Of a stretch of DNA of 64,000 nucleotides, positions 17,288 to 26,055 are shown piece by piece. How positions within the stretch are numbered: position 1 is the first letter of the stretch; every line of letters starts with the position of its first letter. The notes beneath the pieces were generated by a model that worked only from the letters and a program-made list of their open reading frames with translations, searched no databases and was not told where the DNA came from. The DNA comes from Ilumatobacter fluminis (GTDB lineage Bacteria; Actinomycetota; Acidimicrobiia; Acidimicrobiales; Ilumatobacteraceae). The DNA lies in contig NZ_SOAU01000001.1 of assembly GCF_004364865.1 (NCBI RefSeq), forward strand, positions 1,984,001-2,048,000. Reading direction: 5' to 3'. Made by a program: the position numbers and the translations under genes.

Positions 17288-19330
17288 GTGAACCGACTCG
17301 CCACCGAGACGTCGCCGTATCTCCGCCAGCACCGGGACAACCCGGTCGATTGGTACCCGTGGGGTGAGGAGGCGTTCGCGGCAGCGCGCGAACGCGACGT
17401 GCCGATCCTGCTGTCGGTCGGCTACTCGGCCTGCCACTGGTGCCACGTCATGGCACACGAGTGTTTCGAGGACGACGAGGTGGCTGCGGCGATGAACGCG
17501 GCGTTCGTGAACGTCAAGCTCGACCGCGAGGAACGCCCTGACGTCGACGGCTTGTACATGGAGGCGCTCACGGCGCTGACCGGCCGCGGTGGCTGGCCGA
17601 TGACGATGGCGCTGCACCACGACGGGCGCCCGTTCTTCGGCGGCACCTACTTCCCGAAGGATGCCTTCCTGAAGGTGATCGAGGGGCTCACCGAGGTCTG
17701 GACGACGAGGCACGACGAACTCGACAAGCAGGCGACCCAGCTCACCGAGAAGCTCACCAAGGTCGCCGAGACGGTGGCCGCCAAAGACGTCCCGGGCGTC
17801 GAACTGGTCAACGAGTCGCTGAAGAAGCTGGGCGGGGCCTTCGATCCCGAGTGGGGTGGGTTCGGCAAGGCTCCGAAGTTCCCGGCGACGTTCCACACCG
17901 AACTGATCCTGCGTGCCTACATGACGTCGGGTCGTGACGAGGCCCGCAACGTCATCACGACCACGCTCGACGCGATGTGTTCGGGCGGCATGTACGACCA
18001 CATCGGCGGTGGGTTCGCCCGGTACTCGACCGATCGCGAATGGCTCGTTCCTCACTTCGAGAAGATGCTGTACGACCAGGCGTTGCTCGTCGGCCTGTAC
18101 CGCCAGAGCTATTCCGTGCTCGGGCAGCCCCAGTACAAGCAGGTCGTCGAGGAGACGATCGCCTACGTGCTGCGCGAGCTGCGGCTGCCCGGTGGGGGGT
18201 TCGCCTCGGCGCAGGACGCCGACTCGCTCGACGCCGAGGGCAACAGTGTCGAGGGCGCGTACTACACCTGGACGCCCGACGAGATCCGGGCGGCGCTCGC
18301 CGACGTCGACGCCCAGGCGGCCGGCGTCGCGCAGCAGTGGTGGGGCATCACCGACGAGGGCAACTTCGAAGGACGTTCGATCCCCAACCGCAGCGAGGCG
18401 CGAGGCAAGCTGGCGCGCCCACCGGCGCTCGAGGCGGTCCGGCGGCGCCTGCTGCAGGTTCGCTCCGGCCGTCCTGCCCCGGGTCTCGACGACAAGGTGC
18501 TCACCGAGTGGAACGCGCTGTTCCTCTACGCGCTCGCCGACGCCGCGACCGCGTTCCAGCGGTCGGATTGGAAGCAGGTCGCGGTCGAGACCGGCGAGTT
18601 CCTGCTTCGCGAGTTGCGCGACGACCGCGGTCGCTGGTTCCGTTCGTGGCAGGCCGACGGCGAGCCGCAGGCACGCCACGCGGCCCTGGCCGCCGACCAC
18701 GCCGCACTGGTGCAGGCGTTCATCCGGCTCGCCGAGGCGACCGGCGAGGCGCGCTGGATCACTGCCGCTCGCGAGACCGCCGACACCATGCTCGACTGGT
18801 TCTGGGATCCGGTGGAGGGCGGTCTCTACACCACGGCGGAAGACGCCGAGCAGCTGATCGTCCGACAGAAGGACGTGTACGACAACGCGACCCCGTCGGC
18901 GAACTCGGTCGCTGCCAACGCGCTGCAACGCCTTGCTGCGCTCACCGGCGACTCCCGCTACGCCAACTTCGCCGACCGAATCCTGCAGTTGCTCGCCCCG
19001 ATCTGCGAGCAGTCGCCGGGCGGCACGTCGAACGCGTTGCTGGCGGTCTTCCTGCGCCAGCGCGGCATCCTCGAGCTCGTGATGGTCGGTGACGTCCCCG
19101 AACTCGTGCGGGTCGGACAGGTGCTGTGGCGGCCCGACCTCGTGATGGCGTGGGGCGAGCCGTACGACTCGCCGTTGTGGGAGGGCCGCACCGAGGGCAA
19201 CGCTTACCTGTGCCGCAACCATGTGTGCGAGCGACCCGTCACCGAGCCGGAGCAGCTGTACGAACAGCTCTCGGGGCGTCCGGTGCCCGAGGGCATGAAC
19301 ATCCGGGCGACCACGTCGTCCGAGGGCTAG
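17288..19330 (+). CDS. DUF255 / thioredoxin-domain protein (YyaL/SSP411 family)
   Basis: 680 aa. It starts NRLATETSPYLRQHRDNPVDWYPWGEEAF, the invariant opening of this family, then a thioredoxin-like fold with CxxC in SACHWCHVM (Cys-His-Trp-Cys), followed by VKLDREERPDVD and GGWPMTMALHHDGRPFFGGTYFP. The remainder is an alpha/alpha barrel-like region (GGFARYSTDREWLVPHFEKMLYDQALL, DADSLDAEGNSVEGAYYTW, DNATPSANSVAANAL) resembling N-acylglucosamine epimerase folds. Biochemical function is not established. The GTG start is chosen because the conserved N-terminus begins there and a -10-like hexamer lies 7 nt upstream. It is followed 18 bp later by the alpha/beta hydrolase. Confidence 0.92.
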   Translation: MNRLATETSPYLRQHRDNPVDWYPWGEEAFAAARERDVPILLSVGYSACHWCHVMAHECFEDDEVAAAMNAAFVNVKLDREERPDVDGLYMEALTALTGRGGWPMTMALHHDGRPFFGGTYFPKDAFLKVIEGLTEVWTTRHDELDKQATQLTEKLTKVAETVAAKDVPGVELVNESLKKLGGAFDPEWGGFGKAPKFPATFHTELILRAYMTSGRDEARNVITTTLDAMCSGGMYDHIGGGFARYSTDREWLVPHFEKMLYDQALLVGLYRQSYSVLGQPQYKQVVEETIAYVLRELRLPGGGFASAQDADSLDAEGNSVEGAYYTWTPDEIRAALADVDAQAAGVAQQWWGITDEGNFEGRSIPNRSEARGKLARPPALEAVRRRLLQVRSGRPAPGLDDKVLTEWNALFLYALADAATAFQRSDWKQVAVETGEFLLRELRDDRGRWFRSWQADGEPQARHAALAADHAALVQAFIRLAEATGEARWITAARETADTMLDWFWDPVEGGLYTTAEDAEQLIVRQKDVYDNATPSANSVAANALQRLAALTGDSRYANFADRILQLLAPICEQSPGGTSNALLAVFLRQRGILELVMVGDVPELVRVGQVLWRPDLVMAWGEPYDSPLWEGRTEGNAYLCRNHVCERPVTEPEQLYEQLSGRPVPEGMNIRATTSSEG

Positions 19331-19348
19331 CCGGAGCGCCGATCCGCA

Positions 19349-20506
19349 GTGTCCGTGATCGCCGCCGCGTGGCTGTTCCTGGCCGGGATCGTCTCGCTCC
19401 CGATCGTGTGGAACGCGGCCAAACCGGTGATCGACCCGACGCGTCGGTACTCGCCTTGGTGGCTGCCGGCGATGGTCATCTCCGAGACGGCGCCGCTGTG
19501 GCTGGTGCTCCATCTCGCTGCCATCGCGGTCGGCGTGGTCGGCGGTGGGCTCGACTCGGCGTTCGGCGTCGTCGGCGCCGCGATGCTCGGCGTCTCGTCC
19601 GTGCTGCTCGTCTGGGTGCTGACGAGGACGGCGATCGGCGTCCGCCGGCTCCGGCGACACGTGAGCGGCGCGATCCACCGGGCGCGCGGACCCGGCCGCT
19701 GGCGCGGGCGCCCCATCCCGACACCGCCCGGTGTTCGCGAGCAGCATTCGATCGAGTGGCGTGGGCCACTCACCCTCGACCTCACCCGCCCCGACGACGA
19801 CCGGCGCAAGCTCCCGGTCGTCGTGTACGTGCACGGCGGGGGCTGGACCGGCGGCGATCCGCAGCGTCAGGCCCGAGACCTCTACCACGCCCTCGCGCTC
19901 GACGGATGGGCGTCGCTCGGCATCCGCTACCCGTTCACCCCGCACGTCACCGTCGAAGACCAGATCGCTGCGGTGCGCGAGGCCGTCCGCTGGGCGCGCA
20001 CCGAACTGAGCGCTCACGGTGTGGAGCCGTCGACCGTGGTCCTGGCGGGCGGTTCGGCCGGTGGCCATCTGGCGGCGATGGCGGCGCTCACGGCCGACGG
20101 TGACGACGAACGCGTCGCAGCCTGCGTCGGCATGTACGGCGTGTACGACATGGCCAATCGCAACCGGACGCGAGCGCACTGGGACAAGATCCGCAACGAG
20201 GTGATGCTGTCGACGGTCGACGAACAGCCGGAGCGCTACCGGGCCGTGTCACCGATCGACCGGGTCCACGACGACACGCCGCCGTTCCTCATCGTGCACG
20301 GCACCCACGACACCTTGGTGCCGGCGGGGGAGGGGCAGCAGTTCGTCGAGGTGCTGCGAGCCGCAGGGCGACCCGTCGACTACGTGCCGGTGTACGGCGC
20401 ACAGCACGCGTTCGACGCACTGTCGGGCGTGACCAGCCGCACCGCAGCGGCCGTGATCCGGGACTGGTTGGGTGTGACGGTGCTGCGTCAGGCACCGACG
20501 GCGTGA
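19349..20506 (+). CDS. Membrane-anchored alpha/beta hydrolase (esterase/lipase, HSL-like)
   Basis: 385 aa, GTG start. Three N-terminal membrane spans (residues about 3-22, 40-65 and 68-95) precede a catalytic domain. Active-site features: HGGGW oxyanion-hole motif, GGSAGG nucleophile elbow (Ser), HGTHDTLVP holding the Asp, and AQHAFD with the His. This is the BD-FAE/hormone-sensitive-lipase type of carboxylesterase. The membrane-span plus HGGG layout is common in actinobacterial esterases acting on acyl esters at the inner membrane; the substrate is not predictable. The 3' end overlaps the convergent fabI gene by 19 bp. Confidence 0.85.
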   Translation: MSVIAAAWLFLAGIVSLPIVWNAAKPVIDPTRRYSPWWLPAMVISETAPLWLVLHLAAIAVGVVGGGLDSAFGVVGAAMLGVSSVLLVWVLTRTAIGVRRLRRHVSGAIHRARGPGRWRGRPIPTPPGVREQHSIEWRGPLTLDLTRPDDDRRKLPVVVYVHGGGWTGGDPQRQARDLYHALALDGWASLGIRYPFTPHVTVEDQIAAVREAVRWARTELSAHGVEPSTVVLAGGSAGGHLAAMAALTADGDDERVAACVGMYGVYDMANRNRTRAHWDKIRNEVMLSTVDEQPERYRAVSPIDRVHDDTPPFLIVHGTHDTLVPAGEGQQFVEVLRAAGRPVDYVPVYGAQHAFDALSGVTSRTAAAVIRDWLGVTVLRQAPTA

Positions 20507-21267
20507 TAGCCGCCGTCGACGTGGATGATCTCGCCGGTCGTGGCGGGGAACCAATCGGACAGCAGCGCCACGCACGCCTTGGCCACCGGCTCGGAGTCGT
20601 TGACGTCCCAGCCGAGCGGTGAGCGGCCGTCCCACGTGTCCTCGAACAGGGCGAACCCGGGGATCGACTTGGCGGCGATCGTGCGGATCGGGCCGGCGGC
20701 CACGAGGTTGCACCGGATCTGTTGCGGGCCGAGTTCTTTGGCGAGGTAGCGAGACACACTCTGGAGGGCCGACTTGGCGACGCCCATCCAGTTGTAGGCC
20801 GGCCACGCCTGCTGGTTGTCGAAGTCGAGTCCGACGATCGACCCACCCTCGCTCATGAGCGGCAGGAATGCCTCGGCAAGGGTCTTCAGCGAGAACGCCG
20901 AGATGTGCATCGCGACGGCGACGTCGTCCCACGGGGCGTCCATGAAGTCGTCACCGAGACACGACTCGGGAGCGAAGCCGATCGCGTGCAGCACGCCGTC
21001 GACGTGGCCGAGCGTCTCGGCGACCGACGCCCGGACCGACTCGACGTGCTCGGGCACGGTGACGTCGAACTCGAACACCGGCACGTCGGCACCGTTCACC
21101 TGGCCGAGCTTGCGCGCCGTGCGCTTCGTGAGGCTGAGGGCGCGACCCGCCCCGGTGAGCACCACCTCGGCGCCTTCGTCGATGGCGATCTTGGCCACGC
21201 CGAACGCCAACGACGCGTCGGTGAGCACACCGGTGATCACGAGCTTCTTGCCCTCGAGGATTCCCAT
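20488..21267 (-). CDS. fabI: Enoyl-[acyl-carrier-protein] reductase (NADH), InhA/FabI type
   Basis: 259 aa short-chain dehydrogenase that reduces the enoyl-ACP double bond in the last step of each fatty-acid elongation cycle. N-terminus MGILEGKKLVITGVLTDASLAFGVAK has the FabI NAD-binding pattern. AYNWMGVAKSAL places Tyr158 and Lys165 at the same numbers as mycobacterial InhA, and VAAGPIRT and LSDWFPATTGEIIHVDGGYH follow. It lacks the longer substrate-binding loop of InhA (the segment after FALFEDTW is short), which suggests ordinary-length rather than very long acyl chains (inference). Start: MGIL rather than an ATG three codons upstream, because TACGTT lies 7 nt before it. Confidence 0.94.
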   Translation of the reverse strand: MGILEGKKLVITGVLTDASLAFGVAKIAIDEGAEVVLTGAGRALSLTKRTARKLGQVNGADVPVFEFDVTVPEHVESVRASVAETLGHVDGVLHAIGFAPESCLGDDFMDAPWDDVAVAMHISAFSLKTLAEAFLPLMSEGGSIVGLDFDNQQAWPAYNWMGVAKSALQSVSRYLAKELGPQQIRCNLVAAGPIRTIAAKSIPGFALFEDTWDGRSPLGWDVNDSEPVAKACVALLSDWFPATTGEIIHVDGGYHAVGA

Positions 21268-21274
21268 GCCGTGC

Positions 21275-21280
21275 AACGTA
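21275..21280 (-). promoter_or_regulatory. -10 element of fabI
   Basis: On the minus strand TACGTT ends 7 nt before the fabI ATG at 21267. Confidence 0.5.
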
Positions 21281-21351
21281 GCCCGTGTGACCTTCGCCCG
21301 TCACGGTTGCCGGACGTGGTCGTCCGACACCCGATGTGCAAGGCTCCCACC

Positions 21352-22029
21352 ATGCGTATCGGAGTGATCGGGGGCAGTGGACCGGCGGGCAGCAGCCTGG
21401 CCGCCCGTCTGGCGAGTGTCGGCTACGAGTCGGTGATCGGCTCGCGCTCGAAGTATCGGGCGATGGAGTCGCGCGACGCTCTGGTCGAGCAGTATCCCGA
21501 GCTCGACGAGCTCCTCGGGTACGGCGACAACGCCTCCGCCGCGGACTGCGACATCGTCGTGATCGCGACGCCCTGGGACTCGGCCGCCACGATGGCCCAA
21601 GACCACGAGCGCTACCTGCGCGGCAAGATCGTCGTCAGCATGGCGAACGCCCTCGTGCGGGTCGGCAAGGAGTTCCAGCCCCTCGTCCCGCCCCGCGGCA
21701 GCGTCGCGGCGCACGTGCAGGCCGCCGTCCCGAAGAGCCGCGTCGTCGCGGCGTTCCACCACCTGCCGGCGACCGAGCTCGGCCACATCGGCGAACCGAT
21801 CGAGAGCGATGTGCTCATCTGCGGCGACGACCCCGAAGCGGTCGGCGCCATCAGCGAGATGGTGTCGAAGATCCCCGGCTGTCGGCCGCTCGACGCCGGA
21901 GAACTCTCGAACGCGACGGCGATCGAAGCCTTCACGGCCGTGCTCCTGCAGCTCAACGTGCGGTACAAGACCCGGGTCGCTCCCCAGCTGTGGGGAATCA
22001 AGTCCGACCCGCGCACGGTTGCATCCTGA
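21352..22029 (+). CDS. npdG: NADPH-dependent F420 reductase
   Basis: 225 aa. It transfers hydride between NADPH and coenzyme F420, supplying reduced F420 to enzymes such as the LLM and Ddn-type proteins in this window. N-terminus MRIGVIGGSGPAGSSLAARLASVGYESVIGSR has the Rossmann GxGxxG and the GSR motif that selects the 2'-phosphate of NADPH. ADCDIVVIATPWD, KIVVSMANAL and VVAAFHHLPATEL match the Fno/NpdG family. A gap of 3 bp separates it from mshC, so the two are an operon joining F420 and mycothiol redox chemistry. The start follows an AAGGCT-like stretch; a longer N-terminus would have no homology. Confidence 0.9.
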   Translation: MRIGVIGGSGPAGSSLAARLASVGYESVIGSRSKYRAMESRDALVEQYPELDELLGYGDNASAADCDIVVIATPWDSAATMAQDHERYLRGKIVVSMANALVRVGKEFQPLVPPRGSVAAHVQAAVPKSRVVAAFHHLPATELGHIGEPIESDVLICGDDPEAVGAISEMVSKIPGCRPLDAGELSNATAIEAFTAVLLQLNVRYKTRVAPQLWGIKSDPRTVAS

Positions 22030-22032
22030 CGC

Positions 22033-23160
22033 ATGACCTTCCAGCTCTACGACACCGCGCGGCGCGCCATCGTGCCGTTCGAACCCGGCGACGACGTCCT
22101 GATGTACACGTGCGGCATCACGCCGTACGACGCCACCCACCTCGGGCACGCGAACACGTTCATCGCCTACGACGTGCTCCAGCGGCACCTGATCGACAAA
22201 GGACACCAGGTCACCTGTGTCCGCAACGTCACCGATGTCGACGATCCGCTGTTCGCCAAGGCCCGTGAGCTCGGCGTGCACTACCTCGACCTCGCTGCGG
22301 CCGAAGAAGCCCGGTTCGAGCGCGACATGGTGGCGCTCAACGCGCTCCCGGTCGCCAGCACGCCCCGGGCGTCGTCGGCGATCCCCGACATCCGCGGGTT
22401 CATCGGCATGGTGCTCGACGCCGGCTTCGCCTACGAGGCGGGCGGCTCGGTGTACTTCGACGTGTCGAAGTTCGACTCGTTCGGTTCGCTGAGCCACTAC
22501 TCGGAATCCGAGATGATCGAGCTCGCTCGCGAACGCGGCGGCCAGGTCGACGACCCGAACAAGCGACACCCGCTCGACTTCGTGCTCTGGCACCCGTCGG
22601 CCCCCGACGAGCCGTCGTGGGACACGATGTGGGGCGCCGGCCGACCGGGCTGGCACATCGAGTGCAGCGCGCTCGCGTTGCGCGAACTCGGCACGACGAT
22701 CGACCTGCACGGCGGCGGCGCCGATCTGATCTTCCCGCACCACGAGTGCGAACGGGCCCAGTCCGAGGCAGCGACCGGCGAGCTGTTCGTCACCCATTGG
22801 ATGCACGCCGCGCTGATCAGCATGGACGGCCACAAGATGTCGAAGAGCCGCGGCAACCTGGTGTTCGTCGACAAGCTGCGCGAGACGTACGACCCGATGG
22901 CGATCCGACTCGGCCTGATCGAGCACCACTACCGCACCGAGTGGGAGTGGGACGACGGCCTCATCGACCGCAACGTCGAACGATTGACGGCGTGGCGGTC
23001 GGCCGCCGACGGTGCGCCGGGCGACGTGATCGACGACGTCCGTCGACTGCTCGACGACGATCTCGACACCCCGGGTGCCGTGGCAGCGATCGACGCTGCC
23101 GCCGCGTCCGGCGAGCGGACCCGCGACGCCGCAGCCCTGCTCGGTGTCGAACTCAGATAA
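22033..23160 (+). CDS. mshC: Cysteine:glucosaminyl-inositol ligase MshC (mycothiol biosynthesis)
   Basis: 375 aa. MshC activates cysteine with ATP and couples it to GlcN-inositol in mycothiol synthesis. It is a class-I synthetase related to CysRS. TCGITPYDATHLGHA is the MshC version of the CysRS motif (CGPTVYD...HIGHA), which separates it from a true cysteinyl-tRNA synthetase. GWHIECSALAL, HGGGADLIFPHHECERAQ (zinc ligands Cys/His) and HKMSKSRGN (KMSKS) are intact. It ends shortly after the KMSKS domain, without the CysRS anticodon-binding region, and is slightly shorter than mycobacterial MshC (about 412 aa). It is directly downstream of npdG. Confidence 0.93.
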   Translation: MTFQLYDTARRAIVPFEPGDDVLMYTCGITPYDATHLGHANTFIAYDVLQRHLIDKGHQVTCVRNVTDVDDPLFAKARELGVHYLDLAAAEEARFERDMVALNALPVASTPRASSAIPDIRGFIGMVLDAGFAYEAGGSVYFDVSKFDSFGSLSHYSESEMIELARERGGQVDDPNKRHPLDFVLWHPSAPDEPSWDTMWGAGRPGWHIECSALALRELGTTIDLHGGGADLIFPHHECERAQSEAATGELFVTHWMHAALISMDGHKMSKSRGNLVFVDKLRETYDPMAIRLGLIEHHYRTEWEWDDGLIDRNVERLTAWRSAADGAPGDVIDDVRRLLDDDLDTPGAVAAIDAAAASGERTRDAAALLGVELR

Positions 23161-23182
23161 CGACGCTCCACCCCCGACGGAA

Positions 23183-23214
23183 ACGCAACATTCATCGTCA
23201 GTGCACGGTTGCGT
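23183..23214. repeat. Inverted repeat upstream of plsC
   Basis: ACGCAAC (23183-23189) and GTTGCGT (23208-23214) are perfect inverted arms separated by 18 bp, 25 bp upstream of the -10 hexamer of the next gene. It could be an operator or a weak end-of-operon hairpin for mshC. Confidence 0.4.
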
Positions 23215-23238
23215 CGCACATGTGACCCCCGTCATGTC

Positions 23239-23244
23239 TACGAT
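23239..23244 (+). promoter_or_regulatory. -10 element of the 23251 gene
   Basis: TACGAT 6 nt before the ATG. Confidence 0.5.
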
Positions 23245-23250
23245 GGGGCC

Positions 23251-24003
23251 ATGACCGAGTCGGCCGGCGCCAACAAGCTGCAGGCCCGCTCGCGCACGAT
23301 CGTCAAGCCGATCGCCAACAAGCTGTGGACCATCCACCAGGAGGGCTACGAGCGGCTTCCCGACGACGGCCCGGCGATCCTGTGCCCGAACCACATCAGC
23401 TTCCTCGACTCGGCGTTCCTGATGCTCACGGTGCCGCGCAACATCAGCTTCGTCGGCAAGGCGGAGTACATGGACTCGTGGAAGACCAAGTACGTGTTCC
23501 CCGCGCTCGGCATGATCCCGATCGACCGCTCCGGCGGCGAGAAGAGCCAAGCCGCGCTCGACACCGCACGGGCCGTGCTCGAACGAGGTGAGCTGTTCGG
23601 GATCTTCCCCGAAGGCACCCGCAGCCGCGACGGCGACCTCTACAAGGGGCGCACCGGCGCCGCCCGGCTCGCGATGGACCTCGGCTGTCCGATCTTCCCG
23701 GTCGGGATCACCGGCACCGACGAGATCCAGCCGATCGACGCCAAGATGCCCAAGCTCCGCAAGGAGTGCACGATCTCGATCGGACGTGCGATCAAGCCCG
23801 AGCGCTATCGGGGCCGTGGTCCGGAACACCTCGCGTGGCGGTCGATGATCGACGAGGTCATGTTCGAGATCCGGGAGATGACCAAGCAGCGGTACCACAA
23901 CCGCTACAGCGGTGAGCCCGAGGTCGAACCGACCCAGCCGTCCGTCGTCGCCAACGTCGGCGACGAACACGCCGAGGGTCACCGCCACCTCGTCGCCGTC
24001 TGA
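23251..24003 (+). CDS. plsC: 1-acyl-sn-glycerol-3-phosphate acyltransferase family protein
   Basis: 250 aa. PlsC-type enzymes add the second acyl chain to lysophosphatidic acid on the way to phosphatidic acid, the precursor of the CDP-diacylglycerol used by the pgsA-type gene downstream. Catalytic motif PNHISFLDS (NHx4D), substrate-binding FPEGTRSRDG, and VGITGTDEI are intact. GKAEYMDSWKTKYVFPALGMIPIDR lies between them. The C-terminal 30 residues are acidic and divergent. Several actinobacterial paralogues share these motifs, so acyl-acceptor specificity is inferred. Start MTESAGANK chosen from the hexamer 6 nt upstream; a start 42 nt earlier is possible. Confidence 0.85.
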   Translation: MTESAGANKLQARSRTIVKPIANKLWTIHQEGYERLPDDGPAILCPNHISFLDSAFLMLTVPRNISFVGKAEYMDSWKTKYVFPALGMIPIDRSGGEKSQAALDTARAVLERGELFGIFPEGTRSRDGDLYKGRTGAARLAMDLGCPIFPVGITGTDEIQPIDAKMPKLRKECTISIGRAIKPERYRGRGPEHLAWRSMIDEVMFEIREMTKQRYHNRYSGEPEVEPTQPSVVANVGDEHAEGHRHLVAV

Positions 24004-24059
24004 CGCCGCCGATCCGACACGACACCCGAAACCTGCTCCGAACAGGGGAGTCGCGCTCG

Positions 24060-24065
24060 TAGGCT
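24060..24065 (+). promoter_or_regulatory. -10 element of thrS
   Basis: TAGGCT 10 nt before the ATG at 24076, giving a very short leader. Confidence 0.4.
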
Positions 24066-24075
24066 GGTGCTCGTT

Positions 24076-26055
24076 ATGGCCAACATCACGGTGTCACTCC
24101 CCGACGGATCCGAGCGCGAACTACCCCAGGGCTCGACCGCGCTCGATCTCGCCGGATCGATCGGAAAGCGGCTCGCCAAGGCGGCCGTCGCTGCGACCGT
24201 CGACGGAGCCGAGACCGACCTGACTGCACCGCTCCCCGACGGGAGCGTCGTCTCGATCATCACGGCCGATACCGACGACGGGCGCCACGTGCTGCGGCAC
24301 TCGACGTCGCACGTGATGGCACAGGCCGTCACCCGCTTGTTCCCGGGCGCCAAGTTCTCGATCGGCCCGGCCATCGAGAACGGCTTCTACTACGACTTCG
24401 AGCTGCCCGGTGGCAAGACGTTCAGCGACGACGACCTCGCCTCGATCGAGGCCGAGATGCGCTCGATCATCGCCGAGAACCAGCCGTTCGAGCGCATCGA
24501 GATGACGATGGACGAAGGGGCCGACCTGTTCGCCGACCAGCCGTACAAGGTCGATCTGATCAACCGGTTCCGTGAGCAGGCGAGCGACGCCGAAGACGCC
24601 ACCGAGATCCAGGGCGGCGTCGTCAGCGCGTACCGCAACTCGCCCGAGTTCGTCGACATGTGCGTCGGACCGCACGTGCCCTCGACCGGCAAGCTCGGCC
24701 ATTTCAAGCTGCAGAAGGTGGCCGGCGCCTACTGGCGCGGCAACGAGAAGGGCCCGATGCTGCAGCGCGTCTATGGCACGGCCTGGGAATCGAAGGAGGC
24801 GCTCGCGCAGCACCTCCACCAGCTCGAAGAGGCCGCCAAGCGCGACCATCGCAAGCTCGCCACCGAACTCGACCTGCTGAGCTTCCCGAGCGAGCTGGGC
24901 GGCGGGCTCGCCGTGTGGCACCCGAAGGGCGCCATCGTCCGCAAGATCATGGAGGACTACAGCCGCCTCCGTCACGAACAGGGCGACTACGAGTTCGTGT
25001 TCACGCCGCACCTGGCGAACGCGAAGTTGTTCGAGACGTCGGGCCACCTCGACTTCTATGCCGACGGCATGTACCCGCCGATGGAGATGGACAACGGCAC
25101 GTACTACATGAAGCCGATGAACTGTCCGATGCACTGCCTGATCTTCAAGAGCCGGCAGCGCAGCTACCGCGAACTGCCACTGCGGTTGTTCGAGCTCGGC
25201 AACGTGTACCGCTATGAACGAGCCGGCACGCTCCACGGCCTGCTCCGCATCCGGGGATTCACGCAGGACGACAGCCACATCTACGTCACGAAGGAGCAGA
25301 TGGCCGACGAGGTCGCCGGCCTGCTCGACTTCGTGCTGTCGGTGTTGCGGGCGTTCGGTTTCGACGACTTCACGTTCAACCTGTCGACGAAGGACCCGGA
25401 GAAGTACGTCGGCACCGACGAGATCTGGGACGAGGCGACCGAGGCGCTCCGCCAGGCGCTCGAGACCCACGGTCTCGAGTACGCCGTCAAGGACGGCGAC
25501 GCAGCGTTCTACGGCCCCAAGATCGACATCGACGTCCGTGATGCGATCGGGCGGTCGTGGCAGCTGTCGACGATCCAGGCCGACTTCCAGCTCCCCGAGC
25601 GCTTCGATCTCGAGTACGTGGGCGCCGACAACAACCGGCACCGGCCGATCATGTTGCACCGGGCGCTGTTCGGCTCGATCGAACGCTTCTTCGGCGTGCT
25701 GCTCGAGCACTACGCCGGCAACTTCCCCACGTGGCTCGCACCACTCCAGGTGCGGGTGCTCCCCGTCGCCACCGCCCACGAGGAGTACGCCCAGCAGGTC
25801 GTCGACCGGCTCGGTCAGGCCGGGGCGCGCGTCGACATGATCGGTGCGGGTGACGCGCTCGGCAAGCGGATCCGCTCGTCGAAGCTCGAGAAGATCCCGT
25901 ACATCCTCGTCGTCGGTGACGACGACGTCGAACACGGCACCGTCGGCGTGAACCCTCGCGGCGGCGAGGTCGAACGCGGTGTCGACGTCGGCGAGTTCAT
26001 CACCCGCTTCACCGACGAAGTCGCCGAGACGACCGAGCAGGCACTCACCGCCTGA
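24076..26055 (+). CDS. thrS: Threonyl-tRNA synthetase
   Basis: 659 aa class-II synthetase that charges tRNA-Thr. Domains: N-terminal TGS (residues 1-60, ITVSLPDGSERELPQG), editing domain with RHSTSHVMAQAVTRLFPGAKFSIGPAIENGFYYDF, catalytic core with MNCPMHCLIFKS (zinc Cys), FELGNVYRYERAGTLHGLLRIRGFTQDDSHIY, PERFDLEYVGADN and HRALFGSIERFFGVLLEHYAGNFPTWL (motif 3), and an anticodon domain from VRVLPVATAHEEYAQQV. Complete length. A longer GTG start nine bases upstream is possible but the conserved MANITV start is preferred. It heads a run of genes ending in pimA, the same neighbourhood as in mycobacteria. It overlaps the HIT gene by one base (TGATG). Confidence 0.97.
   Translation: MANITVSLPDGSERELPQGSTALDLAGSIGKRLAKAAVAATVDGAETDLTAPLPDGSVVSIITADTDDGRHVLRHSTSHVMAQAVTRLFPGAKFSIGPAIENGFYYDFELPGGKTFSDDDLASIEAEMRSIIAENQPFERIEMTMDEGADLFADQPYKVDLINRFREQASDAEDATEIQGGVVSAYRNSPEFVDMCVGPHVPSTGKLGHFKLQKVAGAYWRGNEKGPMLQRVYGTAWESKEALAQHLHQLEEAAKRDHRKLATELDLLSFPSELGGGLAVWHPKGAIVRKIMEDYSRLRHEQGDYEFVFTPHLANAKLFETSGHLDFYADGMYPPMEMDNGTYYMKPMNCPMHCLIFKSRQRSYRELPLRLFELGNVYRYERAGTLHGLLRIRGFTQDDSHIYVTKEQMADEVAGLLDFVLSVLRAFGFDDFTFNLSTKDPEKYVGTDEIWDEATEALRQALETHGLEYAVKDGDAAFYGPKIDIDVRDAIGRSWQLSTIQADFQLPERFDLEYVGADNNRHRPIMLHRALFGSIERFFGVLLEHYAGNFPTWLAPLQVRVLPVATAHEEYAQQVVDRLGQAGARVDMIGAGDALGKRIRSSKLEKIPYILVVGDDDVEHGTVGVNPRGGEVERGVDVGEFITRFTDEVAETTEQALTA

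Noticed and set aside
22033-23160. Cysteinyl-tRNA synthetase
   Set aside because: The motif is CGITPYDATHLGHA (MshC) rather than CGPTVYD, and the anticodon-binding region is missing.
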